Shown one piece after another: positions 51,477-60,645 of a DNA stretch of 64,000 bases (the first letter of the stretch is position 1; each line of letters opens with the position of its first letter). The notes below the pieces were generated by a model, which saw only the letters and a list, made by a program, of their open reading frames with translations, was not told the DNA's origin and did no database searches. Position numbers and translations under genes: made by a program. This DNA comes from Acidobacteriota bacterium (GTDB lineage: Bacteria > Acidobacteriota > Terriglobia > Terriglobales > Acidobacteriaceae). Location: positions 62,001 through 126,000 of the forward strand of contig JABCZH010000012.1 of assembly GCA_013289795.1 (NCBI GenBank), written 5' to 3'.

Positions 51477-54170
51477 CTATTCCGTGGGAGCCACATTCCA
51501 CCCGCTCACTTCGATGCGAGGTTGGGCAGCACCCAAGGCACTCGTCCGGTAGGTGGCGCTGATTTCCCGCCTCTCACCGGGGAGCAGCGAGATGTAGTTG
51601 TCCTCCCACAATATTGGCAGAATTTCGTCCCCGTGGAGGCCTTTGTCCACCTTGAGTCGCACGAAGAATGCCAGACTCTTGCTCGGATTCTCGACCACGA
51701 CGTGAGTCACGGCTTCTTCTCCCTTGCGCTCGGTGCGACTCGTGACCTTTAGCTGCACTTTGGGCAACCGGGAGAGCGCGGTAAAGTCTGCGTAGGAAAG
51801 AGTCGGAGTCGTGTACCAATTTGACTTGTCCCAATCGAGGGTTTCCGGTTTGGTGGACAGCCAGTAGAAATTCGATCCCACGAGCTTGCCGCCGGAGTCT
51901 TGCAGGCGCAGCGCGACGAAGTACGTTGGGCTGAGGCCGGAGATCTCCGGCAATGTGAGTATCCGGCTGGTGCTGTCGGCAAGAGCGTCAAGCGTCGTCT
52001 CCCGCGAGAACTTCTCCGTCATGTCAAGGTTCAGAACCTTGGTGGTCAGTTTGAGTCCGCGAGCATCCACATACTGGCTGCTCACCACCCAAACTGCGTG
52101 ATCGTCGTAGCCATAGAGAGGATGCAGCGCTTCATTCGCGTTCTTCGCACCGAAGTATCCGCCGCCTGGCCGGAGATAGTAGTCGTACAAATGCCAGATG
52201 GTCGATGGCCAGGCGTTATTCAGCATCCACTGAATCACGCCGGTGGAAACATATTTGTTCCGGCTGTAGGCCTCGTACATGGCGCGAACGCCCTCGTAGG
52301 CCATCAGTTGTGACTTGAAGGTGAAGTCCTCCAAGCCGGCGGCGGTGCCGTAACGCGCATTCAAAGCGTTGGCAAAGAGGTGAATGTCCGCGAACACGTG
52401 TGCGCCAGCATGGAAGTTCCACCAGTCGTCAATCGGCCACCAATGCTCTTTGGGCAGCATGGCGCGAATGCTTTCCACCGGAGGCACGGCCGGCCCCGCG
52501 CTGGTTTCGGTATTGAGGTCATATCCGCCGCCGCAGCCGGGAGTGTCGTCGGGGTTGCATTGCACGCGAGCAGCCAGGTTAGAGAACGAATCCTGTAGCC
52601 AATATCCGGGGGGAACGTAGTCATAAGGGCCGCTCATCTTCAGGCCAGTTACCCCGACGGCAGAAGCATCCTTTCCTGTGGCTGAAGGTACCACCGGGTT
52701 GGGCCATAGCGAGTCATGCTCGACTTTCAAATACGTTTGTTCCACGTCCGGCGGCGGCGGGTTATCGCTGCCATTCATCCACAGCATCAGGCTGGGATGG
52801 CTGCGCAGGCGATAGATCTGGTCGCGCAGCGACTGTTCGGCGATCACGAAGTCCTGTGGTTTCCAATTCGCCCAGTGCTCCCAGTGAGAGCAGCACACCC
52901 ATCCTGCCATGACCAGAATTCCCTGGCGGTCGGTCAGATCGAAGAACGTTTTGTTTTCCAGCATGCCTTCGAGGCGGATGGTGTTGATCCCCATGTCCTG
53001 GGCATAGCGGAGTTCGTCCCACATGCGTTGGTTGTTTTCGCGGAGCAGCATATCCATGGACCAGCCGCCGCCGCGAACGAGGATTTTCTTGCCGTTGACA
53101 GAGAAAACCCGGCCACCGGTGGAAGTCAGCTCGGACGTGATCTCGCGGATGCCGAAGCTGGTTTCGGCCCGATCGGAGACTCGCCCGTCAACCTCAAATT
53201 CGAGATTGAGTTCGTAGAGCTCAGGCTTGCCCATTTGCGCCGGCCACCACAGCCGAGGATGGTCAAGATTGAGCTGGCGGAAACTGGCGGGAGAGAAGAC
53301 TACATCTTTTGTTTCACCTGGAGCGAGATCAATCTCCTGTGCGACGTCGACATTTTCAATTCTGCCCCGTAGCGTGCCGTGGGCGGGCTGCTGGGTCGCG
53401 TTGTTCAGCAGGGCAGTGACGGTCAGGTGTGCGGCTTCATTACCCGGTGAATCGACTCTCGAAACCACCGTCGGGTAACGGAGCGCCACCGGCCCGCTGC
53501 TGGAAATCTCGACGTCGCGAAATATTCCCATCTGCTTATCTGGCGGCGCGGGGTTCCAGTCCCAGAAATTAACCGTCAGATCGTTTTCGGTTGGCGAAAA
53601 TACTTCGACTGCCAGAACGTTCGTTTTGCCCGGCTGGGCGGAGTTCGTCACATTGAATTCGTACGTGCGCCAAGCCCCGGCGACGTCGTCCGCTTTGGCA
53701 ATCTGTTTTCCGTTGAGCCAGATGTTGGCGCGATAGTTGATTCCGCCGAAATTCAACCAGACGGTCTTCCCTTGAAACGATGCCGGAATCACGAACTCCT
53801 TGCGGAACCACCACGGCACCAGGAAAGGGCTGTCCTGGGCCATGGGGAGGCTGACGAATGTTTGTCCGATGGGATAGGTCATTCCGGGCAGCTTGCGCAG
53901 GTTCATCCCGAAGTAGGGGTCGGGGAGATGCTTTGCCTTGACCAGTGCCGCGACCACTGTGGTTGGTACCGTGACGGAGTACCAGCCCTGCGGACGAAAC
54001 TTCAGAGTCGAGACGACCTCGCCTGGGGAATCGACCTTGTACAGCGATTGCAGCGTCCAGCCGTCCTTGAGGACCACCGTCGGTGGCAATGGACGCGTCG
54101 CCGGTTGCTGAGCGAAGGCGAACGCCGAGCCTAATAACCATGACAAACCGAGCAAAACGAGCCTTTTCAT
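51477..54170 (-). CDS. GH2 exo-beta-D-glucosaminidase-like glycosidase
   Basis: 897 residues from the ATG at 54170 (MKRLVLLGLSWLLGSAFAFA signal peptide); a TTG at 54221 would add 17 residues. N-terminal sugar-binding jelly roll (FVIPASFQGKTVWLNFGGIN), immunoglobulin-like domain and TIM barrel (NTIRLEGMLENKTFFDLTDR) give the GH2 order. Asp469 in WMNGSDNPP and Glu555 in LNTETSAGPAVPP sit where the acid/base and nucleophile of the chitosan-degrading CsxA group are found, unlike the Glu-Glu pair of beta-galactosidases. It probably removes glucosamine or mannose from polysaccharide ends outside the cytoplasm. Confidence 0.88.
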   Translation of the reverse strand: MKRLVLLGLSWLLGSAFAFAQQPATRPLPPTVVLKDGWTLQSLYKVDSPGEVVSTLKFRPQGWYSVTVPTTVVAALVKAKHLPDPYFGMNLRKLPGMTYPIGQTFVSLPMAQDSPFLVPWWFRKEFVIPASFQGKTVWLNFGGINYRANIWLNGKQIAKADDVAGAWRTYEFNVTNSAQPGKTNVLAVEVFSPTENDLTVNFWDWNPAPPDKQMGIFRDVEISSSGPVALRYPTVVSRVDSPGNEAAHLTVTALLNNATQQPAHGTLRGRIENVDVAQEIDLAPGETKDVVFSPASFRQLNLDHPRLWWPAQMGKPELYELNLEFEVDGRVSDRAETSFGIREITSELTSTGGRVFSVNGKKILVRGGGWSMDMLLRENNQRMWDELRYAQDMGINTIRLEGMLENKTFFDLTDRQGILVMAGWVCCSHWEHWANWKPQDFVIAEQSLRDQIYRLRSHPSLMLWMNGSDNPPPPDVEQTYLKVEHDSLWPNPVVPSATGKDASAVGVTGLKMSGPYDYVPPGYWLQDSFSNLAARVQCNPDDTPGCGGGYDLNTETSAGPAVPPVESIRAMLPKEHWWPIDDWWNFHAGAHVFADIHLFANALNARYGTAAGLEDFTFKSQLMAYEGVRAMYEAYSRNKYVSTGVIQWMLNNAWPSTIWHLYDYYLRPGGGYFGAKNANEALHPLYGYDDHAVWVVSSQYVDARGLKLTTKVLNLDMTEKFSRETTLDALADSTSRILTLPEISGLSPTYFVALRLQDSGGKLVGSNFYWLSTKPETLDWDKSNWYTTPTLSYADFTALSRLPKVQLKVTSRTERKGEEAVTHVVVENPSKSLAFFVRLKVDKGLHGDEILPILWEDNYISLLPGERREISATYRTSALGAAQPRIEVSGWNVAPTE

Positions 54171-54345
54171 AAGAAGCAGGACCCCAACCAGGAAGGTAAG
54201 AACGATCGAGCTGTTTGCCAACGTTGAATAACAGGTTTATTAATTCGTTTCAATAGCCCAGATTTCCGCTCCTCATCCCGCCGACTCCAAAGAATACTTT
54301 AGTTTATAATTTAAGTTTCTGCCTTTATCCCGGGAGTGACACGAA

Positions 54346-56340
54346 ATGATTCGATTCCTACAGACCCCTGGGCCTCTCAAGAAGGTGATTCTTGGCGGCC
54401 TGTTAACGATTATCTGCGTATTCATGGTCATCACGCTGGTTCCGGGCTTTGGCAGCACTGACTTGTTCGGTACCGGAGCCCCGGCCAAAGGCGTCGTGGC
54501 CACTGTGTCAGGAAGCGACATCACCGCGCTCGAGGTGCAGCGTGAAGCGCGGCAGATGGTGCAGCAGCAGTTTCCGCAAGGAGGGGCACAGATCGCGATG
54601 TTGCTGCCGTATTTCGCCTCGCAGGCGGCGCAGCAACTGATCAGCCGCAGCGCCATTATTGCCGAGGCGCGACGCATGGGGCTGCGCGCGACTGACGACG
54701 ATGTGCGCGACGAATTGCAGCATGGCCGCTATGCTTCCGTCTTTTTCCCCGAAGGCAAGTTCATCGGCCAGGCGGCTTACGAGGAGCGCCTTCAACAAGT
54801 GAATCTGACGGTCACGCTGTTCGAGCAGAGCGTGAAAGATGACATCCTGCTGGAAAAGCTTCGCAACCTGGTGGCTGGCAGCGCCCTGGTCAGCGATGCC
54901 GAAGTGCATGAGAAGTTCCTGAAGGACAACACCAAGGTCAAGTTCGACTATGCGGTCCTGAACAAGGAAGACATTCTTAAGACCATTCACCCGGCCGAGG
55001 CTGAGCTGAAGGCTTACTACGAGCAGCATAAGGCCTCGTACGCCAATTCCATCCCGGAAAAACGCAAGATCAGGTACGCACTGATCGATTCCGCGAGAGT
55101 CCAGGCCGGGGTCCAAGTCACGCAGCAGGAAATTGCGGCGTACTACGACCAGCATCGTGACGAATATCGCGTGCCAGAGCAGGTCAATGTTCGGCAGGTT
55201 CTGATAAAAACGCCGCTGGCGGGTGCCGATGGCAAGGTTGACGCGAAAGGCGTCGAAGCTGCCCAAAAGAAGGGGCAAGATGCACTTCAGCAACTGAAGG
55301 GCGGGGCTAAGTTTGAAGATGTCGCGAAGAAGTACTCCGACGATCCCAGCGGCAAGACCGGTGGCTCGATTGGCTGGGTAAAGCGTGGCGGCTTTCCGGT
55401 TCCTGAAGTGGACAAGGCCGCCTTCTCGCTCGCGAAAGGCACGAACAGCGACCTGATCAACGCCGGATATGCCTTTGTGATCCTCCACGTAGATGACAAG
55501 CAAGACGCCCATGCGAAGACGCTGGACGAGGTCAAGGACCAGATTGAGCCTGTCATCAAGGCGCAAAAGGCTTCCCAGGCCACCGATGCGCAAGCAACCG
55601 CGCTGCTTTCCCAGGCCCGTTCTGGCGGTCTGGACAAAGCCGCAGCCTCGAAGGGGTTGACGGTGGTCGCCACCGATTTCATCAATCGCAGCGACTCTCT
55701 GCCGGGGATCGGCAGTGCTCCCCAGCTTATGGAGGCAGTGTTCAATGCTGCGGAAAAGTCTCCGCCCGATGAACTGGCGCTGCCCCAGGGTTTCGTGGTG
55801 TACGAGGTGTTGGCCATCAAGCCGCCCGCGACGCCAAGTTTTGAGGAGATTCGCGCCCGGGTGGAAAGCGAGTTCAAGGAATCCCGCGCTGCTGCTTTAC
55901 TCACACAAAAGACCCAGGAACTTTCCGATCGCGCGAAGTCTGATCACGATTTGAAGAAGGCGGCGAAAGAACTTGCGGCCACGGTGAAGACCAGCGATCT
56001 GGTACTGCCTGACAGCCAGGTGCCGGACCTGGGGGCCATGTCGGGGCCCGCATCGGTTGCTTTCACCCTGAAGCCTGGGGACATCAGTGGACCCATCGAT
56101 ACCAACACCAACGGAGCGGTACTCGCGGTGCTGGAGAAACAGGGCCCCAGCGACAGTGACTACGCCGCCAAGAAAGATCAGATCCGGGATTCGTTGCTGC
56201 AGACAAAGCAGCAGGAACTGTTTGGTCTGTTCGTTACGAATCTCCGCGATCAAATGGAAAAGTCCGGCAAGATCAAGATCAACCAGCAGGAAATGAAATC
56301 TCTGACCAAGCGCCAGGGCGGCGAGGACGAAGGCGAATAG
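54346..56340 (+). CDS. PpiD-like membrane-anchored peptidyl-prolyl isomerase
   Basis: 664 residues. One N-terminal helix (VILGGLLTIICVFMVITLVP), a SurA/PpiD chaperone region (VVATVSGSDITALEVQREAR), and a rotamase PPIC domain at about residues 270-385 (VNVRQVLIKTPLAG, FEDVAKKYSDDPSGKTGGSI, GWVKRGGFPVPEVDKAAFSL). The rest is helical. It helps folding of exported proteins at the inner membrane. A TATAAT (54305-54310) upstream may be the -10 element, without a clear -35. Confidence 0.93.
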   Translation: MIRFLQTPGPLKKVILGGLLTIICVFMVITLVPGFGSTDLFGTGAPAKGVVATVSGSDITALEVQREARQMVQQQFPQGGAQIAMLLPYFASQAAQQLISRSAIIAEARRMGLRATDDDVRDELQHGRYASVFFPEGKFIGQAAYEERLQQVNLTVTLFEQSVKDDILLEKLRNLVAGSALVSDAEVHEKFLKDNTKVKFDYAVLNKEDILKTIHPAEAELKAYYEQHKASYANSIPEKRKIRYALIDSARVQAGVQVTQQEIAAYYDQHRDEYRVPEQVNVRQVLIKTPLAGADGKVDAKGVEAAQKKGQDALQQLKGGAKFEDVAKKYSDDPSGKTGGSIGWVKRGGFPVPEVDKAAFSLAKGTNSDLINAGYAFVILHVDDKQDAHAKTLDEVKDQIEPVIKAQKASQATDAQATALLSQARSGGLDKAAASKGLTVVATDFINRSDSLPGIGSAPQLMEAVFNAAEKSPPDELALPQGFVVYEVLAIKPPATPSFEEIRARVESEFKESRAAALLTQKTQELSDRAKSDHDLKKAAKELAATVKTSDLVLPDSQVPDLGAMSGPASVAFTLKPGDISGPIDTNTNGAVLAVLEKQGPSDSDYAAKKDQIRDSLLQTKQQELFGLFVTNLRDQMEKSGKIKINQQEMKSLTKRQGGEDEGE

Positions 56341-56507
56341 CGTCCCTGATTTGGCTTAACGTGGACTGGCTCGTAACGGACAGGACCAGTTTCCCAACTT
56401 TGGCAGTAGTTTGGTTTCGCGCCGAACCCATTGGAATGTCGAGTGAGCAAGTGCAAATCTTCTTGCCCGCACAGCCCTGAAAATTGAAGATGGAATTCTA
56501 GCTAAAC

Positions 56508-58040
56508 ATGCCATTTCCTCGTGCCACGGGAATCCTGCTCCACCCGGTTTCGCTGCCGTCGCGCGGCGGGATTGGAGACTTCGGCCCGGCGGCGTATGAG
56601 TTCATCGATTTTCTGGCAGCCGGGCGGCAGAGTTTGTGGCAGGTCTTGCCGCTGGGGCCGCCCGCGAACGGAGATTCTCCTTATTCTTCGACTTCCGCGT
56701 TTGCCGGCAATCCGCTGCTCATCAGCCTGGAACGGCTGGCGGAGCGCGGCTGGATCCCCGACTCGAAACTGCAGGGGCTTCCTGACACCGTCGGGCCCAT
56801 CGACTATGAAGAGGTTCGCCGGAGCAAACTCCCGCTCTTGAACGAAGCGTGCGGCAAGTTCCTGGCTTCTGCCAACGGTGAGCAGCGTTCCCGCTATGAC
56901 CGGTTCTGCGACGAAAATTCCTGGTGGCTGGAAGATTTTGTTCTCTACGATGCCCTGCAGATTCGCCACCGCGTGAAGTTGTGGAAGGATTGGCCGGAAA
57001 CACTGGCGCTGCGCCAGCCTGCGGCGCTTGAGGCTGCGCGGGCGGAGCTTGCCTCCGAACTGACCATCCGCCGCGTTCTGCAGTTTTTCTTCTATGAGCA
57101 GTGGCATGCCCTGCGACGTTATTGCGCCGAGAAATCCGTCCGCGTTGTGGGTGATATCGCGATCTTCGTGGACTACGAGAGTGCCGATGTGTGGGCCAAC
57201 CGCGAGCTATTTCGCTTGAATGATAAGCTCGATCCCGAAGTGGTGGCCGGCGTTCCTCCCGATGCCTACAGCGCCACCGGCCAGCGTTGGGGTAATCCGC
57301 TGTACCGATGGGAAACCATGCGGGGGCGTGGCTATAAATGGTGGGCGCAACGGCTGCGCTGGGCCACGCAAACCTGCGACTACATCCGCCTCGACCACTT
57401 TCGCGGATTTGCGCAATTCTGGGAGATTCCCGCAGCCGACGAGACCGCCATCAACGGCCACTGGGTGGATGGTCCCCGCGACGAGTTCTTTAACAAGCTG
57501 CGCGACGAACTCGGCAGCCTGCCTTTTTTCGCCGAGGACCTCGGCTACATCACGCCCGATGTTCACGCGCTGCGAGAGAACCACAAGATTCCGGGAATGG
57601 CAGTGCTCCAGTTCGGTTTCGGCGATTCCGGGGCGCACCAGTACTTACCGCACCGGCTCACGCCCGACCGCGCGGTCTACACCGGCACCCATGATAACGA
57701 CACAACCGTGGGCTGGTGGAATGGCGGCGTCAGCGACCACGAGCGGCGGTCCGCTCTGGCCTATTTGGGGTGCTGCGAGGACGGTATCAACTGGGCCATG
57801 ATCCGCGCCGCTCAGGGTTCCGCGGCCAGCCTATCGGTTGCGCCGTTGCAGGATGTGCTGGGATTGGGAAGTGATGCACGCCTGAACACCCCCAGCGTCA
57901 AGACAGGAAACTTTCGCTGGCGCTACCAGCGCGGAGCGTTGACTCCGGCTTTGGCGGCGAAGCTGGCGTTGCTGGCTGAGGTTACCGACCGGCTCCCGCA
58001 GCCGCTGCCAGTTCCTCCCGACGAAACGTTTGTGGCCTGA
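56508..58040 (+). CDS. malQ: 4-alpha-glucanotransferase (amylomaltase)
   Basis: 510 residues, typical for MalQ. GILLHPVSLPSRGGIGDFGP, WQVLPLGPPANGDSPYSSTS, DIAIFVDYESADVWANRELF, RLDHFRGFAQFWEIPA (nucleophile Asp), FFAEDLGYI (acid/base Glu) and YTGTHDNDTTVGWW (third Asp) are all intact. It transfers maltodextrin segments in glycogen/maltose metabolism together with glgC. Followed by a convergent terminator. Confidence 0.96.
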   Translation: MPFPRATGILLHPVSLPSRGGIGDFGPAAYEFIDFLAAGRQSLWQVLPLGPPANGDSPYSSTSAFAGNPLLISLERLAERGWIPDSKLQGLPDTVGPIDYEEVRRSKLPLLNEACGKFLASANGEQRSRYDRFCDENSWWLEDFVLYDALQIRHRVKLWKDWPETLALRQPAALEAARAELASELTIRRVLQFFFYEQWHALRRYCAEKSVRVVGDIAIFVDYESADVWANRELFRLNDKLDPEVVAGVPPDAYSATGQRWGNPLYRWETMRGRGYKWWAQRLRWATQTCDYIRLDHFRGFAQFWEIPAADETAINGHWVDGPRDEFFNKLRDELGSLPFFAEDLGYITPDVHALRENHKIPGMAVLQFGFGDSGAHQYLPHRLTPDRAVYTGTHDNDTTVGWWNGGVSDHERRSALAYLGCCEDGINWAMIRAAQGSAASLSVAPLQDVLGLGSDARLNTPSVKTGNFRWRYQRGALTPALAAKLALLAEVTDRLPQPLPVPPDETFVA

Positions 58041-58050
58041 ACGATAGGCG

Positions 58051-58079
58051 GAAAAAAGCCGGGATCTGGTGATCCCGGC
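58051..58079 (-). terminator. terminator between malQ and the XRE gene
   Basis: Perfect 9-bp arms GCCGGGATC (58058-58066) and GATCCCGGC (58071-58079) with TGGT loop. On the minus strand six T residues follow (58057-58052), so it mainly serves the regulator gene 58133-58672; on the plus strand it may also stop malQ transcripts. Confidence 0.85.
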
Positions 58080-58132
58080 TGTTAGTTGGCTGGTTGCCCG
58101 GATAAACTTGTTTGACGCCCGCGGCCTTCGGC

Positions 58133-58672
58133 CTACGCGGTTCTTCTTGGCCGCACCGTCAGATCGCGTACTTGGGTCAGGATGCTCGACATCTGCATCC
58201 CGTTCAGTTGGGTCACGAAGGGCAGCATTTCCGCGATGAATGGATCCTGCATCAGTTCGCGGACTTCCTGCTGCCGGTTACGCTCGCCTCCGCTGAGCAG
58301 ATCGGGCACGGTCACCTCCAGCGCCTTGGCCAGCCGCTCCAGCGACGAGAGGGTGGGCGTGGCTTTCTCGTTTTCAATCTTGGATACGTAGGTCCGCGGC
58401 ACGGACATGCGCATAGCCAGTTGCCGCTGGCTGAGCCCGCTGCCCAGGCGAATGGACCGGATGGCGGTCGCCAGATGCAGGTGGCCGCGACTGTGGCCAT
58501 TGCTTGGTATCATCTGCGGCGGGGGAGGAGCCGGAACTATTTCGGGCTCGTCCTCGTCCAACGAACCGTGGCAGCGGCGGCAAAGATTGTTGGTGGTGCG
58601 AAATTGGACCAGCAGGCAACGATCACAACGAACCACTTCCCTGGAATCTACCGGGGCAAGCATGGTGGCCAT
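58133..58672 (-). CDS. XRE-family regulator with N-terminal zinc ribbon
   Basis: 179 residues from the ATG at 58672; an ATG at 58663 and a TTG at 58786 are alternatives, and none has a strong ribosome site. CDRC and LCRRCH form a four-cysteine ribbon near residues 16-33. The HTH domain (AIRSIRLGSGLSQRQLAMRM, PRTYVSKIENEKATPTLSSL, ERLAKALEVTV) is complete. A C-terminal helical segment follows. A cytoplasmic DNA-binding regulator of unknown targets. Confidence 0.85.
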   Translation of the reverse strand: MATMLAPVDSREVVRCDRCLLVQFRTTNNLCRRCHGSLDEDEPEIVPAPPPPQMIPSNGHSRGHLHLATAIRSIRLGSGLSQRQLAMRMSVPRTYVSKIENEKATPTLSSLERLAKALEVTVPDLLSGGERNRQQEVRELMQDPFIAEMLPFVTQLNGMQMSSILTQVRDLTVRPRRTA

Positions 58673-58999
58673 TAGGTTTGGGAGGGGCCAGAGCGGGCGT
58701 CCCGGAGGAACCGAAAAACGAACCAAACTAGGTACTTGGTTCCAGACCTGTGGCGTAATCTGAGGCAGCAGCACTGTGGATGTCAAGTAAAATCAGCGTT
58801 CAACTGCGGTATGGCGTGGCCGAGGCCGGGGAGCGCAGGCGAAGGTCCGGCGAACCTGCGGAGATTGCAGAAAAATAGTTTGGGCAGGGTTCGCAAAAGA
58901 CCAAGACTCTTCCTCGATTGCTGAAAGGCGCACGGGGACGGGAGTTTCGGCTGGTTTGAGGGAGTTGCAGGTATTCTTGAGGGGACAAGCGAGAAAAAT

Positions 59000-59593
59000 A
59001 TGAAGGGCAGAGAAGAAGCCTGGTGTTTACTAACTGAGTTCACCCAATCCGAAAGTCTCCGTAAACACGCTTTGGCGGTCGAGGCCTGCATGCGCGCCTA
59101 CGCGCAAAAACTAGGCGGAGATCAGGAACTCTGGGGCATGGCCGGCTTGCTACACGACTTCGACTACGAGAAGTATCCCAGCCGCGAAGAGCATCCTTTC
59201 AAGGGCAATGAGATCCTGAAAGAGCGAGGATGGTCGGACGAGATCCGCCGGGCGATCATGTCTCACGCCGAGTACACCGGGGTGACGCGCGACTCGGCGA
59301 TGGAGAAAGCGCTTTTCGCCTGCGATGAACTGGCGGGATTCATTACCGCCTCCGCGCTGGTGAAACCCGGGAAATCGCTGGCCGAGGTCGAAGCCAAGTC
59401 AGTGCGAAAGAAGATGAAAGACAAAGCCTTCGCCCGCAGCGTGAACCGCGACGACATCGTCAACGGCGCTGCTGATCTGGGTGTGGAGTTAGAAGATCAC
59501 ATCGCGTTCTGCATCGAGGCAATGAAGGGGATCGCGGCGCAGTTGGGGCTGGATGGGAGTGGGGTGAAAACGGCATCGGCGTCGCCAACATGA
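59000..59593 (+). CDS. HD-domain (HDIG-type) hydrolase
   Basis: 197 residues. ESLRKHALAVEACMRAYAQK, MAGLLHDFDYEKYPSREEHP (HD pair), IRRAIMSHAEYTGV and ALFACDELAGFITASAL carry the metal-binding H...HD...H/D pattern. The family is usually annotated as phosphohydrolase; the substrate is unknown. Monocistronic. Confidence 0.9.
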   Translation: MKGREEAWCLLTEFTQSESLRKHALAVEACMRAYAQKLGGDQELWGMAGLLHDFDYEKYPSREEHPFKGNEILKERGWSDEIRRAIMSHAEYTGVTRDSAMEKALFACDELAGFITASALVKPGKSLAEVEAKSVRKKMKDKAFARSVNRDDIVNGAADLGVELEDHIAFCIEAMKGIAAQLGLDGSGVKTASASPT

Positions 59594-59634
59594 GCATGCC
59601 AGTCGCACCTTGCGCAATGGTTTAGATCCAAGTC

Positions 59635-60645
59635 TCACTGATTAGAGGCGCAAGGCATCAAGTGATGAGGGTAGGTTACGGTCACGTTCTTTCTGACTCG
59701 CCCATTCTCATCGATTGCTTCTACCTTAAGCCCTTCGGTGGTAGACCGGTGGGCTGTGGGATCCAGCGAAAGCAAATAGTAGTCGCTTATCTGAGCATTG
59801 ACAATCTGGGCGGAGGCCTTGATGATAGCTTCCGCGCGGTCGTCATATACGTAGTGCGAAAACGGTCCCGTTCGTGCTTGTTTCAGTCCGGTTGTAAAGC
59901 CTCCGGAATCCTTGGCCATCTCGAAAAACTCTGCCCGCATATCTACTACTGCCCCATAAAACTCGTCCTCCAACAGAAATGCAAATAGCCGGATGCCCTG
60001 CAAAGCATCCTTAAGTCGTCGTGCTGATTCCTTCCGGCTAGAGTTGTCTTCGCCGTCGGTTACGGCGAAGATCGCGTCTCCCGGCTGGATCGGTTGCAAT
60101 TTTCTGAGTGCTTTGAGAACCGACTCTAGTAAGGCCGTGGGTCCCCTTGGATCGCTGCGCTCATTACCGCTATTGGAGTTTAGCCACAATGTTATTGCCT
60201 GCGAATCTTTAGATAGTTCGGTCCGTTCCTGAACATCTGCGGCAAAGGTGACCAGGGCTAACTGTGTCCCCGGTAAAGCCGACTTAACGAAATCCAGCAC
60301 CGCAGCTCTCGCAATCTTCCATTCGTCCCTACTCGTTTCACCGGACATGCTGCCACTCGTATCTAGCAGGACGATGACTCGACGTGGCCCCGTCGAAAAG
60401 CTCAAACTGGCAATTCGCAGTGTTGTACCGTGGTATGTAACTTTAAAGTCTTGCGCATTCAAGCCTCTGAGAGGAATTCCGTGCTGATCCAGAACATTCA
60501 CGATAAGCGAGCTTGGTTGGCAGCTGGTTCCAACCTGCCCAAATACGTTGGCGCAAAGACAGACGCAAACGACAGCCACAGCGACGTGGGCCCTTGTTAC
60601 CGTTGTCGCTATCCTTGCCTCCCGATCTGTCGCGTAACTACTCAA
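59635..60645 (-). CDS. VWFA-related secreted protein
   Basis: 336 residues if the TTG at 60645 is used; it overlaps the end of hutH by 8 bp, and the exact start is uncertain. A hydrophobic export segment (VAVAVVCVCLCANVFGQ) is followed by the Acidobacteriota-type N-terminal domain (LIVNVLDQHGIPLRGLNAQD) and a von Willebrand A domain with a MIDAS motif DTSGSMS and FAVTDGEDNSS. Probably a metal-dependent adhesive or binding protein outside the cytoplasm. Last gene of the minus-strand catabolic cluster, but unlikely to share its function. Confidence 0.85.
   Translation of the reverse strand: MSSYATDREARIATTVTRAHVAVAVVCVCLCANVFGQVGTSCQPSSLIVNVLDQHGIPLRGLNAQDFKVTYHGTTLRIASLSFSTGPRRVIVLLDTSGSMSGETSRDEWKIARAAVLDFVKSALPGTQLALVTFAADVQERTELSKDSQAITLWLNSNSGNERSDPRGPTALLESVLKALRKLQPIQPGDAIFAVTDGEDNSSRKESARRLKDALQGIRLFAFLLEDEFYGAVVDMRAEFFEMAKDSGGFTTGLKQARTGPFSHYVYDDRAEAIIKASAQIVNAQISDYYLLSLDPTAHRSTTEGLKVEAIDENGRVRKNVTVTYPHHLMPCASNQ

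Noticed and set aside
54508-55593. Minus-strand open frame of 361 codons
   Set aside because: Antisense to the PPIC foldase gene; hydrophobic runs are a by-product of the complementary codons.
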